Counted from the first letter of the stretch, positions 39,822 through 50,850 are shown. The stretch: 64,000 nt of DNA from Alteromonas sp. M12 (GCF_037478005.1 NZ_CP144164.1:2790001-2854000); one strand, 5' to 3'. A program made the numbers and translations. The notes: generated by a model from the sequence alone, not told the origin.

Positions 39822-42194
39822 TTACGCGTTTTTTTCGCCTAGGTATAACCAAGTTTCAACTACGGTATCAGGATTCAAAGAAACACTATCGATTCCTTGT
39901 TCCACCAACCAAGCTGCAAGGTCTTCATGGTCTGAAGGACCTTGGCCACAAATACCCACGTATTTACCACGTTTTTTGGCCGCTTTGATTGCCATACTCA
40001 ATAGAATTTTCACCGCTTCATCCCGTTCGTCGAACAAATGCGCAATTACGCCAGAGTCACGATCCAATCCAAGGGTTAATTGAGTTAAGTCATTCGAACC
40101 AATTGAGAATCCATCAAAGATGTCTAAGAATTGATCGGCAAGCAATGCATTTGAAGGTAATTCACACATCATAATCACGCGTAAACCATTTTCACCTTGC
40201 ACCAAACCTTGTTCAGCTAATAACTCGATTACTTTTTTACCTTCACCTACGGTGCGAACAAATGGGATCATCACTTCCACATTGGTAAGACCCATGGTGT
40301 TACGAACGCGCTTAATTGCTTCACACTCTAGCGCGAAACAATCGCGGAACTCTTCAGAGATGTAACGGCTTGCACCGCGGAAACCAAGCATTGGGTTTTC
40401 TTCATCAGGTTCATACTGATAACCGCCAACCAAGTTGAAGTACTCATTTGATTTAAAATCTGACATACGCACGATAACTTTCTCAGGAGAGAAAGCTGCG
40501 GCAATGGTAGACACACCTTCAACCAATTTTTGAATATAAAACTCTACTGGCGATTCATAACCGGCCATCATTTCCGAAATTTCTTCTTTCAACTCTTCTG
40601 GCTGGTTATCAAAGTCCAAAAGGGCTTTTGGATGCACACCAATCATGCGGTTGATAATGAACTCTAGACGAGCTAGGCCAACCCCTTTGTGAGGTAATCT
40701 AGCGAAATCAAAAGCTCGGTCTGGATTACCCACATTCATCATAACTTTGAGTGGAATATCAGGCATTGAATCGATTCGAGATGTCACTACATCAAATTCA
40801 AGTTCAGCATCATAAACATAACCAGTATCACCTTCGGCGCAAGATACTGTAATTTTATCGCCAGTTTCGATTGAGTCAGTTGCATTTCCGCAACCTACAA
40901 CAGCTGGTATACCTAATTCACGGGCGATGATAGCCGCATGACAAGTTCTACCACCGCGATTCGTTACGATTGCTGAGGCCTTTTTCATAATCGGCTCCCA
41001 ATCGGGATCCGTCATATCTGTTACTAGTACATCGCCTGGCTGAATTTTACCCATTTCATCAATTGAACTAAGTACTTTGGCTTCACCTGCACCAATTTTA
41101 TGACCGATTGCACGACCTTCGGTGACAATTTTCGCTTTGCCTTTTAATTGGAAGTTTTCAATAACTTGAATGTCTTCTCGCGAACGCACTGTTTCAGGAC
41201 GGGCTTGAACGATATACAGTTTACCGTCAGTACCATCTTTAGCCCATTCGATGTCCATAGGACGCTTATAGTGCTTTTCAATAATTTGCGCTTGTTTGGC
41301 CAATTCCATTACTTCTTGGTCAGTAATAGAAAATTCTAAACTTTGAGATTTGTCGACATCCACAATTTCGACTTGTTTACCATGGGCCAAATCTGGAGAG
41401 TAGATCATTTTGATTAATTTGCTGCCCATGTTGCGACGGACAATAGCTGGCAAGCCTTTGTCTAGGGTAGGCTTGTGTACGTAAAACTCATCAGGGTTTA
41501 CAGCACCTTGAACAACCATTTCACCCAAACCATAAGAAGAAGTAATAAATACCACGTCTTCAAAACCTGATTCAGTATCGATGGTGAACATAACACCAGA
41601 AGAACTCACGTCACTTCTAACCATCCGCTGTATCCCAGCAGACAATGCAACGCCCTTGTGGTCATAACCTTGGTGAACACGATAAGAAATAGCTCGGTCA
41701 TTAAACAATGATGCAAAAACATGCTTAATGGCTACAAGCACAGAGTCATAACCTTTTACATTCAAAAAAGTCTCTTGCTGACCAGCAAAAGAAGCATCTG
41801 GCATATCTTCAGCAGTGGCTGAAGAACGCACAGCAAATGAAGCTTCATCACCAGCGTCACCCTGTAGCTTTTCAAATGCGGTTTTAATTTCTTCTTCAAG
41901 TTTTGGCAAAAACGGGGTTTCAATCACCCAGTTACGAATATTTTCACCGGCTTTAGCTAGTGCTTCAACATCGTCAACATCTAAACTATTCAGCACGTCA
42001 TGGATACGCTCTTCGAGTCCACTTTGTTCTAAAAATTCGTTAAATGCGTATGCGGTTGTAGCAAAGCCCCCCGGAACTTGAACACCTGCATTAGACAGGT
42101 TTGAAATCATTTCACCCAATGATGCGTTTTTACCGCCAACGCGATTAACATCATTCATTCCCAACTGCTCATACCAAAGTACATATTCTTGCAC
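39822..42194 (-). CDS. ppsA: phosphoenolpyruvate synthase
   Basis: About 790 residues. No ATG is available at the start; I prefer GTG 42194, which has GAGG eight bases upstream, over GTG 42203, which directly abuts it. The N-terminus [20 protein letters not shown] matches PpsA. The phosphohistidine domain has GGRTCHAAI (catalytic His near 418) and the C-terminal PEP/pyruvate barrel has [12 protein letters not shown] and GICGQGPSD. Converts pyruvate and ATP to PEP, AMP and phosphate in gluconeogenesis. The regulator gene ppsR is divergent. Confidence 0.95.
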   Translation of the reverse strand: MQEYVLWYEQLGMNDVNRVGGKNASLGEMISNLSNAGVQVPGGFATTAYAFNEFLEQSGLEERIHDVLNSLDVDDVEALAKAGENIRNWVIETPFLPKLEEEIKTAFEKLQGDAGDEASFAVRSSATAEDMPDASFAGQQETFLNVKGYDSVLVAIKHVFASLFNDRAISYRVHQGYDHKGVALSAGIQRMVRSDVSSSGVMFTIDTESGFEDVVFITSSYGLGEMVVQGAVNPDEFYVHKPTLDKGLPAIVRRNMGSKLIKMIYSPDLAHGKQVEIVDVDKSQSLEFSITDQEVMELAKQAQIIEKHYKRPMDIEWAKDGTDGKLYIVQARPETVRSREDIQVIENFQLKGKAKIVTEGRAIGHKIGAGEAKVLSSIDEMGKIQPGDVLVTDMTDPDWEPIMKKASAIVTNRGGRTCHAAIIARELGIPAVVGCGNATDSIETGDKITVSCAEGDTGYVYDAELEFDVVTSRIDSMPDIPLKVMMNVGNPDRAFDFARLPHKGVGLARLEFIINRMIGVHPKALLDFDNQPEELKEEISEMMAGYESPVEFYIQKLVEGVSTIAAAFSPEKVIVRMSDFKSNEYFNLVGGYQYEPDEENPMLGFRGASRYISEEFRDCFALECEAIKRVRNTMGLTNVEVMIPFVRTVGEGKKVIELLAEQGLVQGENGLRVIMMCELPSNALLADQFLDIFDGFSIGSNDLTQLTLGLDRDSGVIAHLFDERDEAVKILLSMAIKAAKKRGKYVGICGQGPSDHEDLAAWLVEQGIDSVSLNPDTVVETWLYLGEKNA

Positions 42195-42406
42195 TGCTAA
42201 CACCTCAAAGTTTTTTTGTCCTGGGCCCGATTGCTAAGGCGCAAACGAAATAAGTTTTAATGCAATAAAGTTGTCAGAATGGTGCTTATGAATTTATTTT
42301 GTTCACCTTCTGGCTTTTTGCGTCAGGGATTTTAGAATGGTGTAAAGAAGAAAGTAAAATTTAATTTTTTTCTGTAATAAAATTACAACATTGTTAAGGA
42401 ATTGTA

Positions 42407-43219
42407 GTGAGATCAGCTTTTTACATATCTGATGGCACAGCCATTACTGCGGAAGTGTTTGGGCATGCATTGCTGTCACTTTTTACCGTCGAATTTAAAC
42501 ATTACACAGAACCATTCGTAGAAACTGAACAACAAGCCCAAAAAGTCTTAAATAAAATTTCAGAGGAATTCAAAGAGACTGGTTTGCGTCCTTTAGTATT
42601 TTATACCATCGTGAATACCGAAGTTAGAAAAATGGTCGCTAAGTCAGTAGGCATTAATTATAACTTTCTTGACCAATTTGTTGCGCCTCTGGAAAAAGCA
42701 TTAGGCGTCCCTTCGATGCCGGAAAAACATCGTACCCACAGCATCCATGAAAAAACTTACGACAACAGAATTGATGCGGTTAATTATGCCCTTGCAAATG
42801 ATGACGGTTCTAATGTTAAAGACTATAACGAAGCGGATATTATTTTGTGTGGTGTATCTCGTTCGGGTAAAACTCCAACCAGTTTATATTTAGCTCTGCA
42901 ATTTGGTATTAAAGCAGCAAATTACCCTTTCACTGAAGAAGATATGGGCGATATTTTAAAACTCCCCCCAGCACTAAGGCGCTTTAAAGATAAGCTATTT
43001 GGATTAACCATTGCACCGGAAAGATTGCATTCAATACGCTCTGAAAGAAGGGCCAATAGCCGTTATGCGTCAATGAAGCAGTGTCGAATGGAATTGAGAG
43101 AAGTTGAAAATCTATATCGTAAAGAAAAAATCCCATTTTTGAACAGCACCAAGTTTTCCATAGAAGAGATGTCAGCTAAAATTTTAGCTGAAACAGGTAT
43201 TCAAAGACGCAAATATTAG
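42407..43219 (+). CDS. ppsR: PEP synthase regulatory protein PpsR (bifunctional kinase / pyrophosphorylase)
   Basis: 270 residues of the DUF299 family. P-loop GVSRSGKTPTS at about 149-159; the N-terminus RSAFYISDGTAITAE is characteristic. The start is GTG 42407 with AAGGA six bases upstream. It inactivates PpsA by ADP-dependent phosphorylation and reactivates it with phosphate. The divergent position next to ppsA supports the assignment over the related dikinase regulator. Confidence 0.93.
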   Translation: MRSAFYISDGTAITAEVFGHALLSLFTVEFKHYTEPFVETEQQAQKVLNKISEEFKETGLRPLVFYTIVNTEVRKMVAKSVGINYNFLDQFVAPLEKALGVPSMPEKHRTHSIHEKTYDNRIDAVNYALANDDGSNVKDYNEADIILCGVSRSGKTPTSLYLALQFGIKAANYPFTEEDMGDILKLPPALRRFKDKLFGLTIAPERLHSIRSERRANSRYASMKQCRMELREVENLYRKEKIPFLNSTKFSIEEMSAKILAETGIQRRKY

Positions 43220-43230
43220 GAAGTTATCGT

Positions 43231-43914
43231 ATGTTTACCCATTTCGACCCAAGCTTGATGACTTTCCTGAGGCAGTTGGCTAATAACAATGATAAAAATT
43301 GGTTTGCAGATCATAAACAAGAGTATGAAGATAAGGTTCGCACCCCTACCCTAGAATTTATTGAGGGTATGGACACTTGGATTAAAATGATTTCTCCCCA
43401 TTACGAAGCCATCCCAAAAAAAGTAGGTGGCTCTATGATGCGGCCCTACCGAGATGTGCGCTTTTCCAAAGACAAATCTCCATACAAAACCAACGTTGGG
43501 ATTCAGTTCCGCCATGAAATTGGCAAAAACGTCCACGCCCCAGGTTTCTACCTGCATATCGAGCCGGACAATGTATTTTTAGGGGTCGGAACTTGGCGTC
43601 CAGAACCTGACGCATTGAAATCAATTCGTGACTATATTGCTCTCAAACCTGATTCATACGAAGACGCGATACAACACGCACCGTTTACCGAAATTTATGC
43701 CCTCTCAGGTGAGAAGTTAAAACGACCGCCTAAAGGATTTAATGCTGATCACAAATTAATCGAAGAAATTAAGCGCAAAGACTTTATCGCAATATGTCCG
43801 CTTGCCGAAGATTTCTTATTTGCTGGTAATCTATGTGAAGAAGTCGCTAGACGCTATGGCAGAGCCCAGCCTTTTCAAAAGTTTTTATGTGATGCACTGG
43901 CTTTGCGATTTTAA
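43231..43914 (+). CDS. DUF2461 family protein
   Basis: 227 residues. DPSLMTFLRQLANNNDKNWF at the start, MRPYRDVRFSKDKSPYKTN in the middle and FYLHIEPDNVFLGVGTWRPE are the hallmarks of the DUF2461 / TIGR02453 family, soluble proteins of unknown activity. It follows ppsR by 11 bases and is probably cotranscribed. Confidence 0.88.
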   Translation: MFTHFDPSLMTFLRQLANNNDKNWFADHKQEYEDKVRTPTLEFIEGMDTWIKMISPHYEAIPKKVGGSMMRPYRDVRFSKDKSPYKTNVGIQFRHEIGKNVHAPGFYLHIEPDNVFLGVGTWRPEPDALKSIRDYIALKPDSYEDAIQHAPFTEIYALSGEKLKRPPKGFNADHKLIEEIKRKDFIAICPLAEDFLFAGNLCEEVARRYGRAQPFQKFLCDALALRF

Positions 43915-44006
43915 CGATTTGACTTCAGACTGTAAGTCGCCTTTTCAAAAACTAGTGAGTTTTCAGGGCTCAGTAGTGATTCTAACTAAAGTTGAGTAAC
44001 AAAAAC

Positions 44007-45227
44007 TTAATCAATATAGGTCATCACTTCGTCAGTCCATTTCAGTGCTTGTGAATAGCACTTTTTAAATAATTCGAGTTCCTGTTTCGACAGGCGTTCG
44101 AATACCTGATCGTCTAAGCGTTCAATACCTATGGTATTTTTCAGTAACTTCCCAAGATCATTATCATGGGATAACAATGCTGATTTAATAGATTCACTGA
44201 GGGTTAAACTATCTAGAATATCTTTAATCTCAACCTGAAAAACAGCATCAATGCCAGATAACAATCCCACCAGAAAACTCTCTGACGAATCAGTTTTTAC
44301 ACCACCTGTGATTGGGCTATCAGAAAATAACGCCAAGGTTTTAGCTCTGATTAATAAGGTTCTAAATAACTCTGAAGGTTGTGACGACTCTGATGCGAGA
44401 GTTAAGATCATGGCCCACTGTTTGACCACGTTTAAGCCAAGCCTAACAACCGCATCTTTAACCGACTTAACCTCTCTAACCAATTGATAAATTGGACAAT
44501 TTATAAGAGCTAATATTTTTACAGTGAGTACAGGATCGCGCGATATCAACTCCGCAACTTCTGCAGCTTCAATATCTGTCCGACTTAACTGGGAAACCAA
44601 TTGCAATGCTGAATTTTTGTTGGCATCAATTTTTTGACCGGTAATTATTGACGGTTTTTCCAAAAAATAACCTTGGAATAAGTCGAAACCCAATTCCATG
44701 CATTCATCAAAACTTGCTTGGTCTTCAACTTTTTCTGCCAATAACTGAAAACCAATTTTTTTTAATTTCGGAAAAACAGCTTTTAATTTATTGAAATTAA
44801 TATCAAGGATATCAATTTTTAATATTTTAATATGTTTGAAAAAAGGAAATTTAGAGGGTTCAAGAATGTAGTCATCTAAAGCAAATTCGTAACCAAGACG
44901 CCTTAATTCAGCGATTCTTTTTAACACTTTTTCACTAGGTTCAACGGTTTCTAATATTTCAAAAATAAGATTATGAGGTGGTAGAGGGAAAAAATAATCT
45001 GAGTCTAAAAAATCCATATCAACGTTAACTAACATGGGAAGATCTAGGTTTACATTACTATTGAAAACTGAAGTGCAAACATTAACTAGCAGGTCGCGTG
45101 TGGCGATCAGATTTTTGGCATCACTATCAGAGTTGAATATATCTCCTCGATAAAGAATCTCACTGGCGACCATTTTACAATTTCTATCAAAAATAGGTTG
45201 TCTAGCAAATAAAATAGTCTCTTCCAC
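44007..45227 (-). CDS. EAL-like/HDOD signalling protein (YuxH type)
   Basis: 406 residues. The N-terminal half is a degenerate EAL domain: EILYRGD replaces the EAL signature, and FALDDY and LLAEKVED keep only part of the catalytic set, so phosphodiesterase activity is unlikely. The C-terminal HDOD domain (about 200-390; LVSQLSRTDIEAAEVAELISRDP, in parts) is a non-catalytic HD-like fold. Homologues act as c-di-GMP-linked regulators of motility. Membrane segments are absent. Confidence 0.85.
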   Translation of the reverse strand: MEETILFARQPIFDRNCKMVASEILYRGDIFNSDSDAKNLIATRDLLVNVCTSVFNSNVNLDLPMLVNVDMDFLDSDYFFPLPPHNLIFEILETVEPSEKVLKRIAELRRLGYEFALDDYILEPSKFPFFKHIKILKIDILDINFNKLKAVFPKLKKIGFQLLAEKVEDQASFDECMELGFDLFQGYFLEKPSIITGQKIDANKNSALQLVSQLSRTDIEAAEVAELISRDPVLTVKILALINCPIYQLVREVKSVKDAVVRLGLNVVKQWAMILTLASESSQPSELFRTLLIRAKTLALFSDSPITGGVKTDSSESFLVGLLSGIDAVFQVEIKDILDSLTLSESIKSALLSHDNDLGKLLKNTIGIERLDDQVFERLSKQELELFKKCYSQALKWTDEVMTYID

Positions 45228-45455
45228 AGGCTTCCTAAAAATGCAACAAGCGTATAATTTAATAGTAATCTTTTAACTCTGAATTATAAACAGATGTGTA
45301 ACATTTTTATATTCCACTTTAAGCTAATACGCGCATTTAAGGGTTAGCACTCATAGGTAAATATTTTTAGCGTCAACATTTTACTTTTTTAAAGATGGCT
45401 TTTTAAAGGTGACTTATTTTTAGGTAAAGGGAGCGGGAGCAAAATATGTCACTTA

Positions 45456-46859
45456 TCATCTATGTTCGAAGGTGATTTTAACTTGATTCTTGCCCTCTCC
45501 TTTTGATTGATAAAGTGTGACGTCGGCATCTTTTAAACCTTTTTCTAAATCAAGTTCTTCCGAGGGCATAGACACTTGCATCCCCATACTCACAGTTACC
45601 GACATCTGCGTGGTAGCGTTAATATCTATTTTAAGGTTACGAATTCCGTCCAACAGGCGATCCGCCAAACTAGTTGCATCATCGGCTTCTTTAATTGCTG
45701 CAACAAAGGCGAACTCTTCTCCTCCGTATCGACAAAAAGCGTCATCTACTCGAAAGAAACCATTTAAGAATTTAGCGATCTCAACTAGGACAATATCACC
45801 AGCATCATGACCAAAGCTATCATTAAACACCTTAAAATCATCAATATCTAATAAACCAAAAGCAACCAACGCCCCTCGCCTGTTACACGACTTAATTAAC
45901 CGGTGGGCATGATCAATAAAAAAACGTCGATTGGGGATATTGGTTAAAGGATCGTAGTAGGCTATTTTTTCTAGTTTAGCATTGGCTTGACGAAGCTCTT
46001 TGGTTCTTTCATCAATTAAGTTTTCTAGTTCCGTCTTCAACTTTTTGAATTCATTGTTTTTGTTTTTTAATTGCTCGAGATAAAATATACGCTCTGAAAT
46101 GTCACGCTCTATGGCAGCAAAATGCGTTACTTCATCATATTTATTTTTGAGGGGAATGATGTTCATATCAACCCAGTAGGGTCTGCCATTGGCATCATAG
46201 TTTAATAAGGTTTCACTGACTTCCTGACAATTTTTCAGCGCACGATGAATACGATTAGTAGTTTCTTTATCTGTTAAAGGGCCTTGTAAAATTCTCGGCG
46301 TTTCACCAATTACACTGTCCTTACTGTAACCGGTCATTTTCTCGAAGGCTTTATTGACGTAAATAATTTTGGGACTAAGTGGGTAGTTAATATCTGTCGC
46401 GTCTGTAACGATTACCATGTCTTGGGTGTTTTCAACAATGGCTTTAAAGGAAAACAATTGTTTAGAATCTGAAATATCAGTAAAGGTCACCACAATGAAG
46501 GCTTCTGGGCTGCCAGGTTCCCCTTCAAAATAGGCGTTAATAAAAAACCAACTAATAGTATCCACAGAGCTATCTAACACACCAAGCACCTCGTTTTTGA
46601 GGCGTTCACGGGTTCGTTTTACTTTATTGACAGGATAATCTTCAATCAGCAGTTTTTTGCCTGACTCATCTAAAAATCGCCACTGAGGATCGATGGAACT
46701 TTTACCGATTATTTGTTTATAGCTCAATCTTAATAAACGTAATGACGTTGGGTTTGCGTATATAATGGAAGTATCCCAGCGATGGATAACGACGCCAATG
46801 TGGGCGTTTTCGAGAAGCTTCTTGGTATTTAGCTCAATAAAGTCAGTCATCAAGATCAT
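45456..46859 (-). CDS. PAS-PAS-GGDEF diguanylate cyclase
   Basis: 467 residues; the first Met or the fourth (46850) may be the start. Two PAS domains (about 10-125 and 135-260, the second with YVNKAFEKMTGYSKDSVIG) are joined by a coiled coil (KKLKTELENLIDERTKELRQ in part) to a GGDEF domain (about 300-465). The active motif is YGGEEFAF with an RVDD inhibitory site five residues before it, so cyclase activity with product feedback is expected. Cytosolic. The signal sensed by the PAS domains is not evident. Confidence 0.92.
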   Translation of the reverse strand: MILMTDFIELNTKKLLENAHIGVVIHRWDTSIIYANPTSLRLLRLSYKQIIGKSSIDPQWRFLDESGKKLLIEDYPVNKVKRTRERLKNEVLGVLDSSVDTISWFFINAYFEGEPGSPEAFIVVTFTDISDSKQLFSFKAIVENTQDMVIVTDATDINYPLSPKIIYVNKAFEKMTGYSKDSVIGETPRILQGPLTDKETTNRIHRALKNCQEVSETLLNYDANGRPYWVDMNIIPLKNKYDEVTHFAAIERDISERIFYLEQLKNKNNEFKKLKTELENLIDERTKELRQANAKLEKIAYYDPLTNIPNRRFFIDHAHRLIKSCNRRGALVAFGLLDIDDFKVFNDSFGHDAGDIVLVEIAKFLNGFFRVDDAFCRYGGEEFAFVAAIKEADDATSLADRLLDGIRNLKIDINATTQMSVTVSMGMQVSMPSEELDLEKGLKDADVTLYQSKGEGKNQVKITFEHR

Positions 46860-46985
46860 CTACAAAATGAATACTTATTAAGTATAGAGCAATAACCCGT
46901 TCCGTCTAATTACTTGGAAACATCAATTTAGCGATAGTTTTTTTACCTATACATTTAAATATTCAGTAAAATTAGGCTACCCACT

Positions 46986-47978
46986 TCAACGTTTACGTCG
47001 TTTATTTTTAGTTTTTCCCTCCATTTTTATGGCTTTAGCATCACGCTTATTTGGGGTTGCAGAACCGTCCTTGAAACGTTGTTTTTTGGCTTCTTTTTCA
47101 GCTATTTTTTGAGCTGCTAATTCCGCCACAAGTTTTTCTTCTTTAATCACCATATCTGGCGTTTCTAAGGTGATACGGCCCAATTTACCGGAACGAAGTT
47201 CATTAATCAGTAGTTCACAAATTTTATGTAAATTAACCCTCCCTCCTGCACGTAAGGCACCTCGTTTGCTTGCCGCAGCTTCTAAAAATTCAATTTCAGT
47301 TTCAGGTATGGATTCTAAAGCAAATCGCTCTTTCATTAACTCAGGATAGGCTTTAATCAGGTAATCCGCCGCATAAAATCCAACATCTTCGTAATCCATC
47401 GCCGTATCTTTAATCGCGCCAGACGCTGCCAAACGATAACTACTGTTTTCATTTTCAATTTTGGGCCACAAAATACCTGGAGTATCAAATAACACAATGC
47501 CGCTGCCCAAATTAATCCGTTGCTGAGTTTTAGTAACCGCTGGAACATTCCCAGTTTGCGCAATAACTCTGTCAGCTAAGGTATTAATCAGTGTCGATTT
47601 CCCGACATTAGGAATACCCACAATCATGGTATTAATAGATTTAATGCCTGCGTCTTTTTCGGGTAACATTTTGCGACACAAATCAACTATTTGTTTAATT
47701 TTGGCCGGTTGTTCTGTGGTGGTGGGAAAGGTTTTAACGCCTTTTTCTTGCTCTAAATAATCTTGCCATTTAAGGGTGAGTTCAGGATCAGCCAAATCTG
47801 TTTTACTCAGCACTTTGATGCAAGGTTTCTCACCTCTTAAGTGTTTAATCGCAGGATTTTCACTGGAATATGGTATCCGTGCATCTAGCACTTCGATGAC
47901 CAGATCCACGCTAGGTAGCACATCTTTTATCTCTTTTTGGGCCTTATGCATGTGCCCGGGATACCACTGAATCGCCAT
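46986..47978 (-). CDS. ylqF: ribosome biogenesis GTPase YlqF
   Basis: 330 residues with the circularly permuted GTPase order: G4 SKTD (58-61), then G1 GIPNVGKS (121-128), then G3 DTPG (165-168). The N-terminus QWYPGHMHKAQKEI is diagnostic. A C-terminal basic tail is rich in Lys and Arg. It helps late assembly of the large ribosomal subunit (RbgA/YlqF family). It lies downstream of rnfH in the same direction. Confidence 0.93.
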   Translation of the reverse strand: MAIQWYPGHMHKAQKEIKDVLPSVDLVIEVLDARIPYSSENPAIKHLRGEKPCIKVLSKTDLADPELTLKWQDYLEQEKGVKTFPTTTEQPAKIKQIVDLCRKMLPEKDAGIKSINTMIVGIPNVGKSTLINTLADRVIAQTGNVPAVTKTQQRINLGSGIVLFDTPGILWPKIENENSSYRLAASGAIKDTAMDYEDVGFYAADYLIKAYPELMKERFALESIPETEIEFLEAAASKRGALRAGGRVNLHKICELLINELRSGKLGRITLETPDMVIKEEKLVAELAAQKIAEKEAKKQRFKDGSATPNKRDAKAIKMEGKTKNKRRKR

Positions 47979-48017
47979 TTTAAAATTCTTTTTTAGTTAC
48001 TTAATTAGTTATGATTT

Positions 48018-48040
48018 CCACTATTACCGAACGATAGTGG
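48018..48040. repeat. inverted repeat between rnfH and ylqF
   Basis: CCACTAT and ATAGTGG with a nine-base loop, about 40 bases upstream of the ylqF start on the minus strand. There is no T-run. It may be an mRNA leader hairpin or a weak terminator for rnfH. Confidence 0.35.
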
Positions 48041-48160
48041 GCCCATGGGCGTTTAGCCATGAATGACGTGCTTGAGCGCAATTTCAGTGCAAGGGATTAA
48101 GGTCAATCTAACTAAACATATGCAAAAAAACCGTTCTATTTACCTAAAGCACCTGCTAAT

Positions 48161-48493
48161 TTACGACTTTACTCGGCCACCTGTGACTTTATCTGCCCGC
48201 CCTTCTACTTTGGCCTTTTCAGCGCGTATTCGACGTACTTCTTTAGGGTCAGCAATTAGCGGACGATATATCTCTATTCTATCGCCGTCATTAGGTATGT
48301 CGGTAAGTTTACATGTCCGATTCCAATTACCTATTTTCAACACCGATAAATCTATCTCAGGAAAACGACGTAAAATACCAGATGCTTGAATTGCTTCTTC
48401 TGCTGTCTTGCCCTTCTCTATTGTTACACTGATAAGCGCCTGTTCTTTAGGCAAGCCGTACACTACTTCAACAGTGATTTGCGAGTCGGTCAT
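48161..48493 (-). CDS. rnfH: RnfH family ubiquitin-like protein
   Basis: 110 residues with a beta-grasp pattern: [32 protein letters not shown] helix (here [11 protein letters not shown]), [19 protein letters not shown] near the end. The last motif is the RnfH signature. Function unclear; the genes usually follow ratA. The start overlaps the ratA stop by 4 bases. Confidence 0.9.
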   Translation of the reverse strand: MTDSQITVEVVYGLPKEQALISVTIEKGKTAEEAIQASGILRRFPEIDLSVLKIGNWNRTCKLTDIPNDGDRIEIYRPLIADPKEVRRIRAEKAKVEGRADKVTGGRVKS

Positions 48494-48921
48494 AGGTATA
48501 CCTCTTTTGCTCTGGCGGTAAAGGCATTCACCATATTAGTTGCGACTGTGTTAAACACTTTTCCAAAGGCCATTTCAGCCAATCGACTGGAGAACGCAAA
48601 ATCCAGTTTCAATTCAATTTTACAGGCATCATCAGCTAATGCAGTAAAAGACCAGCCACCACTTAAATGCGAGAAAGGCCCTTCAACTAAATTCATTTCA
48701 ATGGTTTTGCCTCTATCTAACGCATTTAGCGTAGTGAACCATTGTTTAACACCCGCTTTGGCAATGAGCACAGCCGCTTTCATCGAATCTTTGTTATGTT
48801 CTAGTACTTTAGTTTGTGCGCAGCCAGGCAAAAATTCAGGATAAGAAGCTACGTCATTGACTAAATCAAACATCGATTCGGCACTAAATGCTACTAGCGC
48901 ACTGCGATGAACACTTGCCAT
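48490..48921 (-). CDS. ratA: RatA family protein (COQ10/START-like)
   Basis: 143 residues. [26 protein letters not shown] and the hydrophobic-cavity pattern of the polyketide-cyclase/START fold identify the RatA / Coq10 family. In E. coli RatA was reported to bind 50S subunits; other members bind ubiquinone. The ratA-rnfH pair divergent from smpB is conserved across gammaproteobacteria and supports the call. Confidence 0.9.
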   Translation of the reverse strand: MASVHRSALVAFSAESMFDLVNDVASYPEFLPGCAQTKVLEHNKDSMKAAVLIAKAGVKQWFTTLNALDRGKTIEMNLVEGPFSHLSGGWSFTALADDACKIELKLDFAFSSRLAEMAFGKVFNTVATNMVNAFTARAKEVYL

Positions 48922-49061
48922 TCATTTTCCTCTATGTAACCTTGCAATTTCTCGTTGAAGTTTACCACGAAATATCATATTTCATAGTTCATCCATGTAA
49001 ATACAACTATTTTTTAACTCTTCTACAGACAAATTAATTGGTCCTGATATAATTCGCCACT

Positions 49062-49541
49062 ATGAAGAAAAAGAACGCTAAATCAAATCAAAGCAACACG
49101 ATAGCTTTAAACAAAAAAGCCCGTCATGATTATCACCTGCAAGATAAAATCGAAGCAGGTATAGAATTACAAGGCTGGGAAGTAAAAGGCATTCGTGCAG
49201 GCAAAGTTAACTTAACAGATAGTTTTGTGAACATTCACAACGGCGAAGCCTACTTACAAGGATGTAAAATCACACCTTTAAACCAAGCATCAAGCCATGT
49301 TGTGTGTGATCCTGATCGACAAAAAAAACTGCTTATTCACCGCCGCGAAATTGACCGGCTAATGGGCGCGCGCGAACGCCAAGGTTATTCGATTATTGCT
49401 ACGGCAATGTACTGGAAACAATGCTGGGTGAAAGTAGAAATACACTTAGCCAAAGGTAAAGACGCCCATGACAAACGGGATACGGTTAAAGATCGTGATT
49501 GGGCACGTCAAAAAGAACGCATGATGAAACATAGCGCCTGA
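49062..49541 (+). CDS. smpB: SsrA-binding protein SmpB
   Basis: 159 residues. [39 protein letters not shown] and the C-terminal [20 protein letters not shown] are the SmpB blocks. It binds tmRNA and delivers it to stalled ribosomes. Its partner RNA gene ssrA lies about 1.7 kb downstream, separated by a flavoprotein gene on the other strand. Confidence 0.96.
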   Translation: MKKKNAKSNQSNTIALNKKARHDYHLQDKIEAGIELQGWEVKGIRAGKVNLTDSFVNIHNGEAYLQGCKITPLNQASSHVVCDPDRQKKLLIHRREIDRLMGARERQGYSIIATAMYWKQCWVKVEIHLAKGKDAHDKRDTVKDRDWARQKERMMKHSA

Positions 49542-49559
49542 TTACAATTATCAGGCAAT

Positions 49560-49593
49560 GAGCCTAATCAAACCCTGTTGGTTAGGTTCTTTT
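49560..49593 (+). terminator. intrinsic terminator after smpB
   Basis: GAGCCTAATC pairs with GGTTAGGTTC (two G-U pairs) around a ten-base loop, followed by TTTT; it starts 18 bases after the smpB stop. Confidence 0.7.
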
Positions 49594-49611
49594 ATGCAAA
49601 ATACAAAAATA

Positions 49612-50850
49612 CTATTCAGCACCAAGTTTCACATTACGACGATAACGCTTGGTTAACTTAGCAGACAAAATTTGCTCCAAGATTAATGTATATATGGCTG
49701 AAGCATCAATTTTTGCAGGTTTTCCCGTGCCAATGCGACGCAATTGGCGTTTTACAAGGGCCATATTTGCCATTCCACTTAAGGTTTTATTTTTCCATTC
49801 AACCTTCGGTGTCATGCTGACCATTCCAGGCACCTGTTGCCAATGATTAGGTAAATCAGGATTGTAGGCAAGCGCAGTGGCCATTCCTACTAAATCAACA
49901 CCAGAGTCGAGTACTTTTTGGGCCACCGGAAAACGTTTGATGCCACCAGTAGTCATAATTGGTATCTGGCTTTGTTGGGCAATTTGACTTGCAAACTCAA
50001 GAAAATACGCTTCTCTTGCAAGTGTTCGATCATCCGCTGTACGCCCTTGCATGGCAGGAGCTTCGTAGCTACCACCTGAAAGCTCAATTACATCGACGTT
50101 TAATGATTCAAGCATTTTAACTACCGCTAAGGCATCCTCGACATCAAAACCTCCACGTTGAAAATCAGCAGAGTTTAACTTTACTGCAACAGCAAAATCG
50201 GCAGCACAAGCAGCCCTTATTTGGCTAACAATTTCCAATAGTAAGCGAGCTCGATTTTCTAAACTTCCTCCCCAGCGATCGCTACGTTTATTCACTAAAG
50301 GCGATAAAAATTGAGCCAGTAAATAACCATGCGCGGCATGCACCTCAACGCCGTCAAACCCCGCTTTTTCTGCCAATAATGCGGTGCGTTTAAATCGTTG
50401 AATAACGTCTTCAATTTCCTCTTCCGACATTGCTTTAGGTTGGCTAAACAGTTTAGAGTGTTTACCAAGATCCAGTGCCACATCAGATGCTGACAGCACT
50501 TTACCGCCCATTTTCTTAAATACCTGTCGTCCAGGATGATTAATTTGCATCCACACCTGTGTATTATTTTGTTTGGCTTTTTGCGCCAATGTTTGAAAGG
50601 GTACTAAATCGGTATCTTGTTCTAATGCCATGCCTCCAGGACCAGTCATGGCCATATGATCAACCATTACGTTACCAGTAATAATTAAGCCTACTCCGCC
50701 CTGCGCCCACTTTTGATACAAATTGAACAAGGTTTCATCGGGTAATTGTTTGGCATTGGCTAGGTTTTCTTCCATTGCCCCTTTGACCAAACGGTTTTTT
50801 AATGTTTTACCGCAAGGTAACGAAAATTCTGCAAATATATCTGAAGACAT
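49612..50850 (-). CDS. NADH:flavin oxidoreductase, Old Yellow Enzyme family
   Basis: 412 residues, a single FMN-binding TIM barrel. LKNRLVKGAMEENLA, WMQINHPGRQ, VEVHAAHGYLLAQFLSP (with the active-site His and neighbouring His/Tyr) and RSDRWGGSLENR are the conserved pieces; GGIKRFPVAQKVLDSG binds the FMN phosphate. It has no C-terminal FeS/FAD extension of the dienoyl-CoA reductase kind. Reduces activated double bonds; the natural substrate is unknown. Confidence 0.9.
   Translation of the reverse strand: MSSDIFAEFSLPCGKTLKNRLVKGAMEENLANAKQLPDETLFNLYQKWAQGGVGLIITGNVMVDHMAMTGPGGMALEQDTDLVPFQTLAQKAKQNNTQVWMQINHPGRQVFKKMGGKVLSASDVALDLGKHSKLFSQPKAMSEEEIEDVIQRFKRTALLAEKAGFDGVEVHAAHGYLLAQFLSPLVNKRSDRWGGSLENRARLLLEIVSQIRAACAADFAVAVKLNSADFQRGGFDVEDALAVVKMLESLNVDVIELSGGSYEAPAMQGRTADDRTLAREAYFLEFASQIAQQSQIPIMTTGGIKRFPVAQKVLDSGVDLVGMATALAYNPDLPNHWQQVPGMVSMTPKVEWKNKTLSGMANMALVKRQLRRIGTGKPAKIDASAIYTLILEQILSAKLTKRYRRNVKLGAE

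Noticed and set aside
48063..48389. 108-residue plus-strand open frame over rnfH
   Set aside because: It is the opposite strand of the well-supported rnfH gene and lacks a Shine-Dalgarno site and recognisable content.
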